A DNA stretch of 64,000 nucleotides from DYRB01 sp963845265. Its GTDB lineage: Bacteria; Pseudomonadota; Gammaproteobacteria; Chromatiales; Chromatiaceae. The stretch covers positions 186,001-250,000 of the forward strand of contig CAWJRN010000012.1 in NCBI GenBank assembly GCA_963845265.1. Reading direction: 5' to 3'. The stretch's first letter is position 1. Every line of letters starts with the position of its first letter. The position numbers and the translations under genes are program-made. The notes under the pieces are model-generated. The model was given only the letters and a program-made list of their open reading frames with translations, had not been told where the DNA came from and searched no databases. Of this stretch, positions 26,717-36,417 are shown in pieces.

Positions 26717-28126
26717 TTAAGAGGTTGTTGATAGCTGGCCCTTGCGCCCGCCAGACTCTACCTCGCTGCCCGCCTCGATGCGGCAGGTCAACTCCCCCCT
26801 CGCCAGCCGAGCCTGGACCAGGGTCCCGGGTGGCGCCTGGGCCCTGTCGCGCACAATGTCCCCGCTCGGCACCAAGGTAACGATGGCATAGCCCCGGGCC
26901 AAGGTGGCCAGGGGGCTGCGTGCATCCAGGCCCTGCACCGCCAGGGCGAGGCGATCCCGGCGCATGCTCGCCCAGTGGGTGACGGCAAGGGCCATGCTGC
27001 GCCCAAGCCCGTGCAGACGCAGCCGCAACCGGGCCAGATCACGCCCCGGCGAGTTGATCGCCAGGCGTGCCGCCACCGGGTCCAGTCGGCGGCGGGCCCC
27101 GGCCAACCGCGCGACCATAGCCGTGCGCAGGCGGCGCTCCTGATCGTCAAGCGCCTGGGCACGGCGCTGTAAGGCGGCACTCGGGTGGAGCAGACGCAGG
27201 TGCCGGGACGCAGCGCCGAGACGTTGCGCGAGCCGCGCCAGTTGCCCAACCTGGACCGTAACCAGACGCTGGCTCAGGGCCGAGAGCCGATGGGCCAGGT
27301 GCTCGCCCGAAGGGCTGACCAGCTCCGCTGCGGCGCTGGGTGTGGCAGCCCGCTGGTCGGCGGCCAGGTCGGCAATACTGAAGTCCACTTCGTGGCCGAT
27401 GCCCGTGACCACGGGGATGACAGAGGCCCGGATGGCGCGGGCCAGAGCCTCGTCGTTGAACGCCCACAGGTCCTCCAGAGAACCCCCGCCCCGGGCTAGG
27501 ATCAGGATGTCGCACTCCGCCCGACGGTTGGCCAACTCCAGGGTTTTGACGATCTGCTCCGCGGCCCCCGGACCCTGCACCGGGATCGGATAGATGAGCA
27601 CCGGCAGGCCCGCCAGGCGCCGCGCCAATACGCTGAGGATGTCGTGCAGGGCGGCCCCGATGGGCGAGGTGATCACCCCGACCCGACGCGGAAAGGCTGG
27701 AATGGGGCGCTTGGTCGCCGCATCGAACAGCCCCTCGGCGGAGAGGCGCTGCTTGAGGCGCTCCAACTCCAGGCGAAGGGCGCCCTCGCCCGCCGGCTCC
27801 AGGTGCTCGCAGATGAGCTGGTAATCGCCGCGCGGCTCGAACAGGCCGACCCTGGCCCTGGCCAGCACCTGCTGACCGTTGGCCGGACGAAAGTTGAGCA
27901 ACAGGCGTTTGGCCCGGAACATGGCGCAGCGCACCTGGGCGGTCGGATCCTTGAGCGAGAAATAGATGTGCCCGGAACCGGGCTGTGCCAGGTTGGACAC
28001 CTCACCCTGAACCCACAGCAGCGGAAAGCTGCCGTCCAACACCGCCCGCACCTCGCTATTAAGGCGCGAGACGCTGTAGATGTCGCGACCAAAGTCGAGA
28101 CCGGGCTGATTTGGGGAAATACTCAT
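26717..28126 (-). CDS. xseA: exodeoxyribonuclease VII large subunit
   Basis: 469 residues, close to the family norm. The N-terminal OB-fold has SVSRLNSEVRAVLDGSFPLL and the VQGEVSN and GHIYFSLKD motifs. The catalytic domain has PRRVGVITSPIGAALHDIL, ILARGGGSLEDLWAFNDE and GIGHEVDFSIADLAADQRA. The long coiled coil that binds XseB follows, and the C-terminus has LARGYAIVT. With XseB it degrades single-stranded DNA to acid-soluble oligonucleotides. It is divergent from guaB, separated by 178 bp. Confidence 0.95.
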   Translation of the reverse strand: MSISPNQPGLDFGRDIYSVSRLNSEVRAVLDGSFPLLWVQGEVSNLAQPGSGHIYFSLKDPTAQVRCAMFRAKRLLLNFRPANGQQVLARARVGLFEPRGDYQLICEHLEPAGEGALRLELERLKQRLSAEGLFDAATKRPIPAFPRRVGVITSPIGAALHDILSVLARRLAGLPVLIYPIPVQGPGAAEQIVKTLELANRRAECDILILARGGGSLEDLWAFNDEALARAIRASVIPVVTGIGHEVDFSIADLAADQRAATPSAAAELVSPSGEHLAHRLSALSQRLVTVQVGQLARLAQRLGAASRHLRLLHPSAALQRRAQALDDQERRLRTAMVARLAGARRRLDPVAARLAINSPGRDLARLRLRLHGLGRSMALAVTHWASMRRDRLALAVQGLDARSPLATLARGYAIVTLVPSGDIVRDRAQAPPGTLVQARLARGELTCRIEAGSEVESGGRKGQLSTTS

Positions 28127-28304
28127 GACTACGAGGTCTCTTGGGGCCGATCGGCCCAGACGCCGGACGGCACCAACCGCGCCACTGACAGGGCGCCGGG
28201 GCTGCCCCCAGGGTCCAGTGCTCCGGGGAGTTTACCGGGGTTGTCCACAAATCTATACTGCCTGGCTATTTCTCGCCGCACACCATCCCAAGGGGACCCT
28301 CGCC

Positions 28305-29775
28305 ATGCGCCTGATCCAGGAAGCACTCACCTTCGACGACGTCCTCCTGCTGCCGGCCCACTCCCGGGTCTTGCCCAACACGGTGGACCTCTCCACCCAC
28401 CTGACCAGAGGTATCACCCTGAAGATCCCCCTGGTCTCCGCAGCCATGGATACCGTGACCGAGGCGCGCCTGGCCATCGCGATGGCCCTGGAGGGCGGTA
28501 TCGGTATCGTGCACAAGAACATGAGCGTCGACCGTCAGGCCCACGAGGTGCGGGCGGTCAAGAAGTACGAGAGTGGCATCATCCGCAATCCCATCACGGT
28601 CACCCCCGAGACCACAGTGGGCGAGGTGATGAAGATCACACACGCCAACAACATCTCCGGGGTCCCGGTCGTCACCGCCGACGGACACCTGGATGGCATC
28701 GTCACCGGGCGCGATCTGCGCTTCGAGACCCGCCTGGACCTACCGGTCACCGCCGTTATGACCCCTCGAGAGCGTCTGGTCACGGTGCGCGAGGGCGCCA
28801 CCCGGGAAGAGGTCGTCGGCCTACTACACAAACACCGGATCGAGAAGGTGCTGGTGGTCAACGGCGGCTTCGAACTGCGCGGCATGATCACCGTCAAGGA
28901 CATCCAGAAGGCCAAGGACTTCCCCAAGGCCTCCCGGGACGGTCACGAGCGCCTGCGTGTCGGCGCTGCGGTCGGCGTAGGCGCCGGCACCGACGAGCGC
29001 ATCGCCGCCCTGGTCGAGGCCGGCGTGGACGTGGTGGTGGTGGACACCGCCCATGGCCATGCCCAGGGCGTACTCGACCGCGTCGCCTGGACGAAGCAGA
29101 ACTTCCCCCAGGTACAGATCATCGGCGGCAACATCGCCACCGCCTCTGCCGCCCTGGCCCTGGCCGAGGCCGGCGCCGATGCGGTCAAGGTCGGCATCGG
29201 CCCCGGGTCCATCTGCACCACGCGCATCGTCGCCGGTGTCGGGGTACCGCAGATCACCGCCGTGGCCAATGTCACCGAGGCCCTCAAGGGCAGCGACGTC
29301 ACCGTCATCGCCGACGGTGGCCTGCGCTACTCCGGCGACGTGGCCAAGGTCATCGCCGCCGGCGCCCACTGCGTCATGATCGGCGGGCTCTTCGCCGGCA
29401 CCGACGAGGCACCGGGCGAGGTCGAGATCTACCAGGGCCGCTCCTACAAGTCCTACCGCGGCATGGGCTCGCTTGGGGGCCATGGCGAGCAGCCAGGGGT
29501 CCAGGGACCGCTACTTCCAGGAGGGGCGCGACACCGACAAGCTGGTCCCGGAGGGGATCGAGGGCCGGGTCCCTTACAAGGGCAGCGTGATCAATGTCAT
29601 CGTCCAGCTCACCGGCGGTCTGGCGTCCAGCATGGGCTACACAGGCTGCGCGGACATTCACGAGATGCGCACCAAGCCCGAATTCGTGCGCGTCAGCAGC
29701 GCCGGCATTCGCGAGTCCCACGTTCACGACGTGCAGATCACCAAAGAGGCGCCGAACTACCGCATCGATTCCTGA
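28305..29775 (+). CDS. guaB: IMP dehydrogenase, with a +1 frameshift near the C-terminus
   Basis: ATG 28305. The first 390 codons read a normal GuaB: TIM barrel, paired CBS domains (residues ~95-205), the GPGSICTTRIVAGVG loop with the catalytic Cys, and the YRGMGSLG active-site region. At 29473-29474 one extra T (ctt instead of ct) shifts the frame. The rest (AMASSQGSRDRYFQ to KEAPNYRIDS) continues from about 29475 to 29775. Removing one T gives the conserved SLGAM and a full-length 489-residue enzyme. Since guaB is normally needed for GMP synthesis, a sequencing error or a tolerated slip is more likely than real loss. It converts IMP to XMP with NAD+. guaA is not adjacent. Confidence 0.92.
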
Positions 29776-29818
29776 CCCTCGAGCCGCCTCGCCGACGCGG
29801 GCGCCCCCGGCCTGCCTC

Positions 29819-30050
29819 TTACCGAAACGCTTCGGCGATGGCTTGCCGCGTGGGCATGCCTCGGGTGGCAAGGACCTTGCCGAGCCAGGCGATCTGATCG
29901 TGCACCCGCTCCAACGGGTGAAGCGCCAGGGTGACCAACCAGGCCCCGTCGCTGTCTGAATAGCGCCTGCCTCGCTCGCCATAACGCCAGACCAAATAGG
30001 CAGGTCTGGGGTCGGGCAGGTCTGGGGTCGGGTCTCGCTTGGTAGCATGC
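29819..30050 (-). pseudogene. C-terminal fragment of an unidentified protein
   Basis: A minus-strand frame too short to stand out reads AYLVWRYGERGRRYSDSDGA, WLVTLALHPLERVHDQIAWL and GKVLATRGMPTRQAIAEAFR before a TAA at 29819. The composition looks like true protein. It has no start codon and is preceded by a duplicated 16-bp stretch (ccgaccccagacctgc type, 30001-30032) and a TAG. Family unknown. Confidence 0.35.
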
Positions 30051-30261
30051 TGCTACGGGCGGGCGTGGGGGGCGAAGGGTTCTCCATATGACGACCGAGA
30101 GAGTCAAGAGGGAGGATCTGGCCCTACAGGCATTCCCCCAGGAGCGTAGCTGCTGAGCTGGCCTCCCATATCCCAAACGCTCTAAACTGACGGCTCGCAC
30201 GCGCGATTGACGAAATTGGGCGGCGACGCCCCGTAACCTTGCGATGACTAGCTGGAGAGAG

Positions 30262-30675
30262 ATGATGTGGTATTGATGGCGGGCGTTGCTGGCCCTGCTC
30301 ATTGCCGCGAGCGCCCAAGCGTTCGATTTTCCGATCCAGGTGATCGAGTACGTGGACGACACGAAGGTGGTCGCGTCCATACAAGAAGAGGACATGAACG
30401 CCGGGCTGCCGTGGCACCCGTTCAAGGATGCACCGCCGCTGTCGGTGGAACAGGCGTTGGAAGCGGTTGCCGGGGCGATCGATTCGGACCCGGTGCTAGC
30501 CGACGCGACGCTTGACGAGATCGAGCTGCGGCGCGTCCCGCACCAGGAGAGCCACTGGCACTACATGGTGAAGCTGAAGACCGAGGCGCCGACCCCGCAC
30601 CACACGCATTACTACGTAGTACTGATGAACGGCAAGGTCGTGCCGGCTCTCAAACAGCCTCGGATGATCAGGTAG
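30262..30675 (+). CDS. small secreted protein with an in-frame TGA in its signal peptide
   Basis: Ribosome-binding site ggagag and ATG 30262 start a frame reading MMWY, then TGA (30274-30276), then WRALLALLIAASAQAFDFPI. The last part is the rest of a normal signal peptide and runs open to 30675 (about 130 residues). A restart at TTG 30286 would still give a short signal peptide. The mature protein has PLSVEQALEAVAGAIDSDPV and a His-rich end (HQESHWHYMVKLKTEAPTPHHTHYYVV). Family not recognised. It is either a nonsense mutation with weak restart or a sequencing error. Confidence 0.5.
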
Positions 30676-31257
30676 CCGCGCCTTTCGAGCGTCCCGCTTT
30701 AGTTCTGGCCTTCCGCATCGGGCGGAAGGGGTTGGAGGCGGTGCACCCGAGCTGAGCGTTCGCGCCCGCCACCAAGCGCAACAACCGCCTGCGGCCGAAG
30801 CGATGAGCGATGCCCGAGCGGGCGAGGGAGCGTAGGGTTTTCGCGTGGCCCCACGTCACTGGCCGACAATCAGCCCGACTAGGCCGCTGGGCTCGCTTCG
30901 CTTCGCCCGGTCGCGCCGAGGCGACGCTCCCACGGTCGGGCGCCCGACCGGAGCAACATCCAACGCAGACACAGCCACGTTCTGCCGCACCCTGAACGGT
31001 GCCACGGTTGGCAACCTGTTCATGAGCCTGATCCACACCGCTGCGGTACTCCAGCCAGACGCGACAGCGTAGCGCCCCGGCTCGCCAAACACGCGGCGCT
31101 CCCACCCAGCCCGAGGCCGAAACCCGATAATATTTCACAATGCGGTACTCGTGCTGTATTGCGCAATATTTGGCGAGCCGATAGATTGTTACCCCATTGG
31201 AGTAGGACATCTGCCCCTCCCGCAATCACTCGCCACCTTGCCCCCGGAGACCGCACC
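30676..31257. other. 580-bp region with repeat B copy 2 and an IS66-like scrap
   Basis: 30890-30940 is a reverse copy of the family B repeat. At about 30975-31071 a plus frame reads FCRTLNGATVGNLFMSLIHT, which resembles the C-terminal region of IS66-type transposases; it is too short to be more than debris. No gene is supported up to the ATG at 31258. Confidence 0.45.
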
Positions 31258-33478
31258 ATGAGCGCTGCTACCGAGACTCAGACCGTCACCCCCGATTTCT
31301 GCGCCGGCATCGACCATTTCGGCACCCCCTGGCCCGACTTCGCTAGCCTCGCAGCGACGCCCGCCATCGGCGCGGACGACATCGCCATCGCCGACAGCAC
31401 CGACCCGGCGGCCATCTACCAGACCCTATTGGGCGCCGATGCACTGCGCTATCTGACCCTTCAGGTCTGCGGCGCCAAGGGCTCCGGCCACCCCGGCGGC
31501 TTCGCCTCCAGCGCCGAGGCCCATGCGGCCCTGATCATGCTCGGCCACACCAACATCGTCACCGAGGTGGGCCACCACGCACCGGGGTTCTATAGCTCCA
31601 TGTTCCTGGACTCGTCGCTTGGAGGCCATGGGCATCCACACCGTAGCCCAGATGCGCGAGCGCTTCCGTGAGCGCGAGGGCCTCCTCGGCCACCTGTCCG
31701 GGGCCGTCCCCGGCATCCTGTCCCCCGCCGGCCCCCTGGGTCAGGGGCAGCACTTCGCCATGGCCGGTGCCCTGCTCTACCCGGATAAGCTCTTCCCGGT
31801 GACCCTGGGCGACGGAGGCATGGGCGAGCCCTACCCCCTCTCTGCCATGATGCACTTTCTGACCGCGTACCCGGGCACGACGAACTTCCTTCCGGTGCTG
31901 GTCTGGAACGGCTATAGCCAGGAGCACCACGCCATGGTCTCCACCTGGGACAACGAGCGCATGGTCGCCTACTGGCGGGCCCACGGCTTCCAGGAGGTGA
32001 TCCTGGTGGACGCCAAGCCCTTCGACGACACCGAACAGGAAGGCGCCTATGTCGACAGCACCCGCTTCTCTCTCGGCCGTCGCCTGGCCTTCGCCCGCGC
32101 CGTGCTGGAGGGGATGGACAAGGCCGCCCGGTCCGCCCTGGACGGCACGCCGACGGCCTTCATCATCAAGCAGCTGAAGGGCGCCGGGGTGCACACCCTC
32201 GGCGCCAAGGCACATAACCTCTACCCGGCCGATACCCTGGACCAGCCCCACATCATCGCCGGCCTCCAGCGCCGCGCGCTGCCCGCAGCGGCCTGGGACC
32301 TGGTGAGGACCAATTTTACCCGTGCCGGCGGCGGGCCTGCCGCTCAGACCTCGGTGACCGAGCAGGAGATGCCCATCCCAGCCCTGGGCAAGCTGCCCAT
32401 GCAGGACTTCCCTGTGGGCGAGAAGCAGGTCCCGGCCACCGCCTTCGGCGCCCTGGTGGCGGCGGTGGGGCGTGCCGACCCGCGTATGCTGGTGACCAAC
32501 GCCGACGGCAACGAGGCCTCGGCCATGCGCAACATCAGCGAGGCCCTGGGCATTCGCCATCCCACACGGGACGACCTCTATTGCCAGCGCCCGGACGGTC
32601 AGGTCTACGAGCCCCTGAACGAGGACGCGTGCGCGGGACTCGCCGCCGCCGTGGCCCTGTTCGGCGGGCGCTCCGCCTGGCTGTCCTACGAGTCCTTCGC
32701 CATCAACGGCTGGCCCATCATTCAGACCGTGACCCAGGCCATGGCCGAGCTGCGCCACCGCACCCCCTCGCTGGTGACCATGTTCACCGCCGGGGCCCTG
32801 GAGCAAGGGCGTAACGGCTGGACCCACCAGCGCCCGGAGATCGAGAACTACGTCGCCGCCCAGATGCGCAACGGCAACGTCTTCGCCCTCTTCCCGTCGG
32901 ATGCGAACATGATCCAGGCGGCCTACGAGTGGGCCCTGGGCAGCTACAACAAGGGGATCGCGATCTTCGCCTCCAAGTCGCCGCTACCGGTCTACACGAC
33001 CCTGGAGCAGGCCCGGGAGGCCATCGACCAAGGCGCTACGGCCATCTATGAGGGTGGCAGCGGCGACAAGGGGACCGTGGTCTTCGCGGTGACCGGCGAC
33101 ATGGTGTTCCTGCCCGTGTTCGAGGCCAAGGACCGCCTGGAGGCCGAGGGCTATCGGGTGCGTATCGTGAGCGTGGCCAACCCACGCCGGCTTTACCGGC
33201 CTACAGACGTGGCCTGGAAGACCTGTTCAGAGCCCGACGGCGGCTTCATGGACGACGCGGCCTTCAACGCCCTGTTCGACGGCGACCTACTGTGCGCCGT
33301 GTCGGGTGGGCCCGGTGCTCCCCTGGAGCCGGTGCTGCTGCGCACCCGTGCTAAGCGCCGCGAGCTCATGGCCTGGCAGCGGGGCGAGACCACCGCCTCG
33401 CCCGGTGAGGTCATGGCCGTCAACGGCCTGACCGCGACGGACATCGCCGGGCGGGTGCTGGGGGCGCTGAAAGGCTGA
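31258..33478 (+). pseudogene. thiamine-diphosphate transketolase/phosphoketolase-like enzyme with a +1 frameshift
   Basis: ATG 31258. The N-terminal 120 codons include GSGHPGGFASSAEAHAAL, typical of TPP enzymes. One extra T at 31619-31620 shifts the frame. Codons from 31621 restore SLEAMGIHTVAQMRERF, then the TPP motif region LGDGGMGEP and an intact long C-terminal half (NGYSQEHHAMVSTWDNERMV, FPVGEKQVPATAFGAL, SYESFAINGWPIIQTVTQAM). Total length would be about 740 residues. Such proteins are phosphoketolase-like and are sometimes labelled xylulose-5-phosphate epimerase; the actual reaction is not established. It precedes a sugar-acid kinase gene, which suggests a sugar-phosphate role. Confidence 0.75.
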
Positions 33479-33517
33479 GGGCTGCTGCCAGCCCCGCCAT
33501 TCACGAAGCACCTATAG

Positions 33518-33630
33518 GATGGATAAGGCGCGCGCCGCGGCGCCTGGGTCTCGGCACAGGGCCCGTCCGCGCCGCATCCACCGATTGCCTGCACAGGCTT
33601 CGGTGGATGCGCTTCGTTTACCCACCCGAC
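33518..33630. repeat. REP-like repeat, family A copy 2 (long form)
   Basis: It begins taggatggataaggcgcgcg and ends with ggtggatgcgcttcgtttac followed by ccaccc, i.e. two inverted ends around a central stretch with catccaccg. It is the same architecture, in opposite orientation, as 40498-40606. Confidence 0.65.
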
Positions 33631-33673
33631 GACGCCTGCGAATATCAGCCCTGTCGAAGCACCGGAGCGACCC

Positions 33674-34993
33674 ATGCCCCAAACCAAGATCATCGTCCTC
33701 GACGACGACCCGACCGGCTCCCAGACCGTCCACGGCTGCCTGCTGCTGACCCGCTGGGACCCGGTGACCCTGAGCGAGGCCCTGCAGGACCCCTCGCCCC
33801 TGTTCTTCATCCTCACCAACACCCGCGGCATGGACGCCGGCCGCGCCGCGGACCTGACCCGCAACGTGTGCACCAACCTGCGCTCCGCCCTGGACGGGCT
33901 GGCCGCTGCTGGCAAGGCGATCCAGCCCGTGCTGGTCAGTCGTTCCGACTCGACGCTGCGCGGCCACTATCCGGTGGAGACCGACGTCATCGCCGAGGAA
34001 CTGGGTCCCTTCGATGCCCACTTCCTGGTGCCCGCCTTTTTCGAGGGCGGTCGGGTAACCCGGGACGGCACCCATTATTTGATGGTTGATGGGCAGCCGG
34101 TGCCGGTACATGAGACCGAATTCGCCCGCGACTCCGTGTTCGGCTTCTCCACCGCCTACCTCCCCGACTATGTGGAGGAGAAGACCCGCGGGCGCATCCC
34201 GGCATCCGCGGTGCAGCGGTTCGACCTGAAGGCTGTGCGCGGGGACCTCAGGGAGCGGCTCGCGGCCCTGAGCGGGAATGCGTGCTGCGTGGTGGATGCC
34301 GAGCGCCAGTCGGACCTGGACGGTTTCACTGCTCAACTCCTGGAGGCAGCGGCCGGCGGCAAGCGCTTCCTGTTCCGCAGCGCCGCCAGCCTGCTGACGG
34401 CGCTTGCGGGGCTGCCGCCCCAGCCGGTCCCGGCGGCGGACATGGGCAACTATCGCCGCGGCAATCGGCCCGGGGCGGTGATCGTCGGCTCCCATGTCCA
34501 AAAGACCACGACCCAGCTCGCCAAGCTCTTGGAAGAGCCGAGCGTCGCGGCCATTGAGGTGGACGTAGACCGTATCGGCCCAGGGGGGGCTACCTTCCTC
34601 GCCGAGACCCGCGAGCGCATCACCACTGCCTGGTCCAACGGCCAGACCCCAGCAATCTATACCAGCCGGGTGGAGCGCACCTTCCCGGACCAGGCCACCC
34701 GCCTGGCCTTCGGCGAGCAAGTCTCCGGCTTTCTCATGGACCTGGTGCGTACCCTGCCGCAGGATCTGGGGTTCCTCATCAGCAAGGGTGGGATCACCTC
34801 GAACGATGTCCTGAGCGACGGCCTGGCGCTGCACAGTTGCCGGGTCCTGGGCCAGGTGCTGCCGGGCTGCTCGGTGGTGCGGTGCCCGACAGACCACCCG
34901 CGCTATCCGGAGCTGCCGGTGGTCATCTTTCCCGGCAATGTGGGCGACGACGCGGCCCTGGCCACGGCCTATCGGCGCATGGCTAGCCTTTAG
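33674..34993 (+). CDS. four-carbon acid sugar kinase family protein (DUF1537)
   Basis: 439 residues. The N-terminal domain begins IIVLDDDPTGSQTVHG (the DDxTG motif), then FFILTNTRGM and SRSDSTLRGHYPVE, which contact the sugar acid. The C-terminal ATP-binding domain has VIVGSHVQKTTTQL, and near the end ISKGGITSNDVLSDGL and VVIFPGNVGDD. Family members phosphorylate four-carbon sugar acids such as erythronate or threonate. No associated dehydrogenase or aldolase is present, so the substrate is not determined. It follows the thiamine-diphosphate enzyme on the same strand across a 195-bp repeat-bearing gap. Confidence 0.85.
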   Translation: MPQTKIIVLDDDPTGSQTVHGCLLLTRWDPVTLSEALQDPSPLFFILTNTRGMDAGRAADLTRNVCTNLRSALDGLAAAGKAIQPVLVSRSDSTLRGHYPVETDVIAEELGPFDAHFLVPAFFEGGRVTRDGTHYLMVDGQPVPVHETEFARDSVFGFSTAYLPDYVEEKTRGRIPASAVQRFDLKAVRGDLRERLAALSGNACCVVDAERQSDLDGFTAQLLEAAAGGKRFLFRSAASLLTALAGLPPQPVPAADMGNYRRGNRPGAVIVGSHVQKTTTQLAKLLEEPSVAAIEVDVDRIGPGGATFLAETRERITTAWSNGQTPAIYTSRVERTFPDQATRLAFGEQVSGFLMDLVRTLPQDLGFLISKGGITSNDVLSDGLALHSCRVLGQVLPGCSVVRCPTDHPRYPELPVVIFPGNVGDDAALATAYRRMASL

Positions 34994-35095
34994 CCGCCGA
35001 AGGCCCTCGGGCAAATGCTTGACCCGCATTGTCGGCCTCGCTTGGCCGACAACCACTCCTGCGCTGCCTGCATGTCCGCCGTCCAGGGCAGCCAT

Positions 35096-35130
35096 GCCTC
35101 GCCCGGTCGCGCAGGAGGCGGCGCTCCCAC
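35096..35130. repeat. intergenic repeat, family B copy 3
   Basis: cgcccggtcgcgcaggaggc followed by ggcgctcccac is a diverged copy of the repeat seen at 24150 and 30890. Just upstream, 35029-35052 is a perfect hairpin (ttgtcggcc / ggccgacaa). Confidence 0.4.
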
Positions 35131-35191
35131 ACCGACACTCCCCAGGCATCGACGCTCACCTGCGGCACGGTTGGGAGCCGGATAGCGAAGC

Positions 35192-35275
35192 ATGATCGCA
35201 GTCGATACCAATGTCCTGATCCGTTACGGTCTCACGGCTCCGAACCCCCGATCCTTCGCACCCCCTTGGAACTGA
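35192..35275 (+). pseudogene. VapC-type PIN toxin, N-terminal scrap
   Basis: MIAVDTNVLIRYGL is the classic start of VapC PIN nucleases with the first catalytic Asp (VDTN). The frame ends after 27 codons. No VapB remains. It abuts the SYLF gene's 3' end. Confidence 0.6.
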
Positions 35276-35281
35276 CAGAGG

Positions 35282-35851
35282 CTATTTTCGGGGTTCGTAG
35301 CTGTACTTCTGCCCACCGAGCGTCGCTGCATACATCAGCCCACCCTTGGCGACGGTGAATGTTGCCATTCCCTTATAGTACTGGCCCGCCGCCGTAGCAT
35401 GTTTGCTTGTACCGCTCGCACCGGCCGACGATCCAGCGGTACTAGCCATGGCGCTAGCCCCAGCAGTTATGGCAACCGCACTGGCGTCTGCGCTGAATTC
35501 GAAATTGCCGTTTGTGAACTCATCGAAGGCCCACTGGTTCTCGAAAAAGATGATCTGGCTGTAGGCTTGGCCGCCCAGCTGCCAACCTGCACTTAACTGA
35601 ACCACCGAGGTATCACCGACATACTGTCCCTTTTGGTACACGCGACCTTTGCCATATGCGCCACCCAACACGAAACCACCCTTTCCGATCGTCGGGAACA
35701 CAGCATAACCGTAGGCGCTCTTGAAAAAAGCACCACAGGCTCCTGCATTCTTGAAGATGCTGATCGTCTCGCTATATTCATCCGCCTGAACGGACGAAGC
35801 AGGCAGCGCCAGCAGGAAAGCCGCGAACAGGGATGTCAGAAGTTTCAGCAT
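35282..35851 (-). CDS. SYLF (YSC84/DUF500) domain lipid-binding protein, secreted
   Basis: 189 residues from ATG 35851. The signal peptide (MLKLLTSLFAAFLLALPASS...QADEY) is clear. The SYLF core follows: AYGYAVFPTIGKGGFVLGGAYGKGRV (described here in halves: AVFPTIGKGGF, then GGAYGKGRVY), QLSAGWQLGGQAYSQIIFF and the C-terminal KGGLMYAATLGGQKY. An Ala/Ser-rich insert sits at about 125-150. SYLF proteins bind phosphoinositide-like lipids in eukaryotes; bacterial members are envelope proteins of unknown role. It is monocistronic. Confidence 0.85.
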   Translation of the reverse strand: MLKLLTSLFAAFLLALPASSVQADEYSETISIFKNAGACGAFFKSAYGYAVFPTIGKGGFVLGGAYGKGRVYQKGQYVGDTSVVQLSAGWQLGGQAYSQIIFFENQWAFDEFTNGNFEFSADASAVAITAGASAMASTAGSSAGASGTSKHATAAGQYYKGMATFTVAKGGLMYAATLGGQKYSYEPRK

Positions 35852-36347
35852 TGTTTGCACTCCATGGATGAATATCGCTACCGTCTTGCAACAGGGAGGT
35901 TCGCACGAGAAAAAACCCCGGAACTCTGCGACCAAACCAGTTATCGGGGTTCGGAAATCCCACATCACGCGCTACGCCGTACGCTGAGACTCCCGGCACC
36001 AGTATGACTCGTATTTGGATTTGCGTCATGCCACGGAACTGGGAGGTGGATGGGTCTTTATCCTTTTCCTGCGCAGTAAAATGGTCCAACTCACCTAACC
36101 TGCCAGACGTCGCCCGGCAAGATGCAGGGCCCGGACGTACGATTCGGTGGACTTGTCGCTCGGTCCGGACGCGATCAGCATACGCGGCGTCCGCTGTGGT
36201 TTGGGCTGCTGCCGCTCTTACTTCGCCTGTCAGCGACAGGTTTTGGCCGACAGGGGTCGGTCAGCCGTTCTGGAAGTTGGGGATGGCGGGGATGGCGCTG
36301 GGCGCAGGGACTCACACTGAAGCGGCACCCGTACCCCAACTAACACA
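35852..36347. other. intergenic, no gene supported
   Basis: It contains the SYLF gene promoter side and otherwise only motifless frames. A weak hairpin (ccccg / cgggg ends) lies at about 35916-35946. Confidence 0.4.
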
Positions 36348-36377
36348 AACGAAAGGGCCCGCACTTGGCGGGCCCTT
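36348..36377 (-). terminator. terminator for the DUF2202 gene
   Basis: A 10-bp stem (aagggcccgc / gcgggccctt), 5-nt loop, followed on the minus strand by TTTCGTTT. It lies about 40 bp past the stop at 36418. Confidence 0.75.
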
Positions 36378-36417
36378 ATGGCATTGGCTGCAGTTGCCGC
36401 CTTCTGGGCGGACTGGG

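Noticed and set aside
27644..29590. 648-codon frame across xseA and guaB
   Set aside because: It crosses two real genes on opposite strands and has no motifs.
30668..31225. 185-codon minus frame
   Set aside because: Covers repeat and IS66 debris; no recognisable domain.
31559..32827. 422-codon minus-strand frame in the thiamine-diphosphate enzyme gene
   Set aside because: Composition is His/Gly/Val-rich antisense typical of codon bias; the plus-strand protein is clearly the gene.
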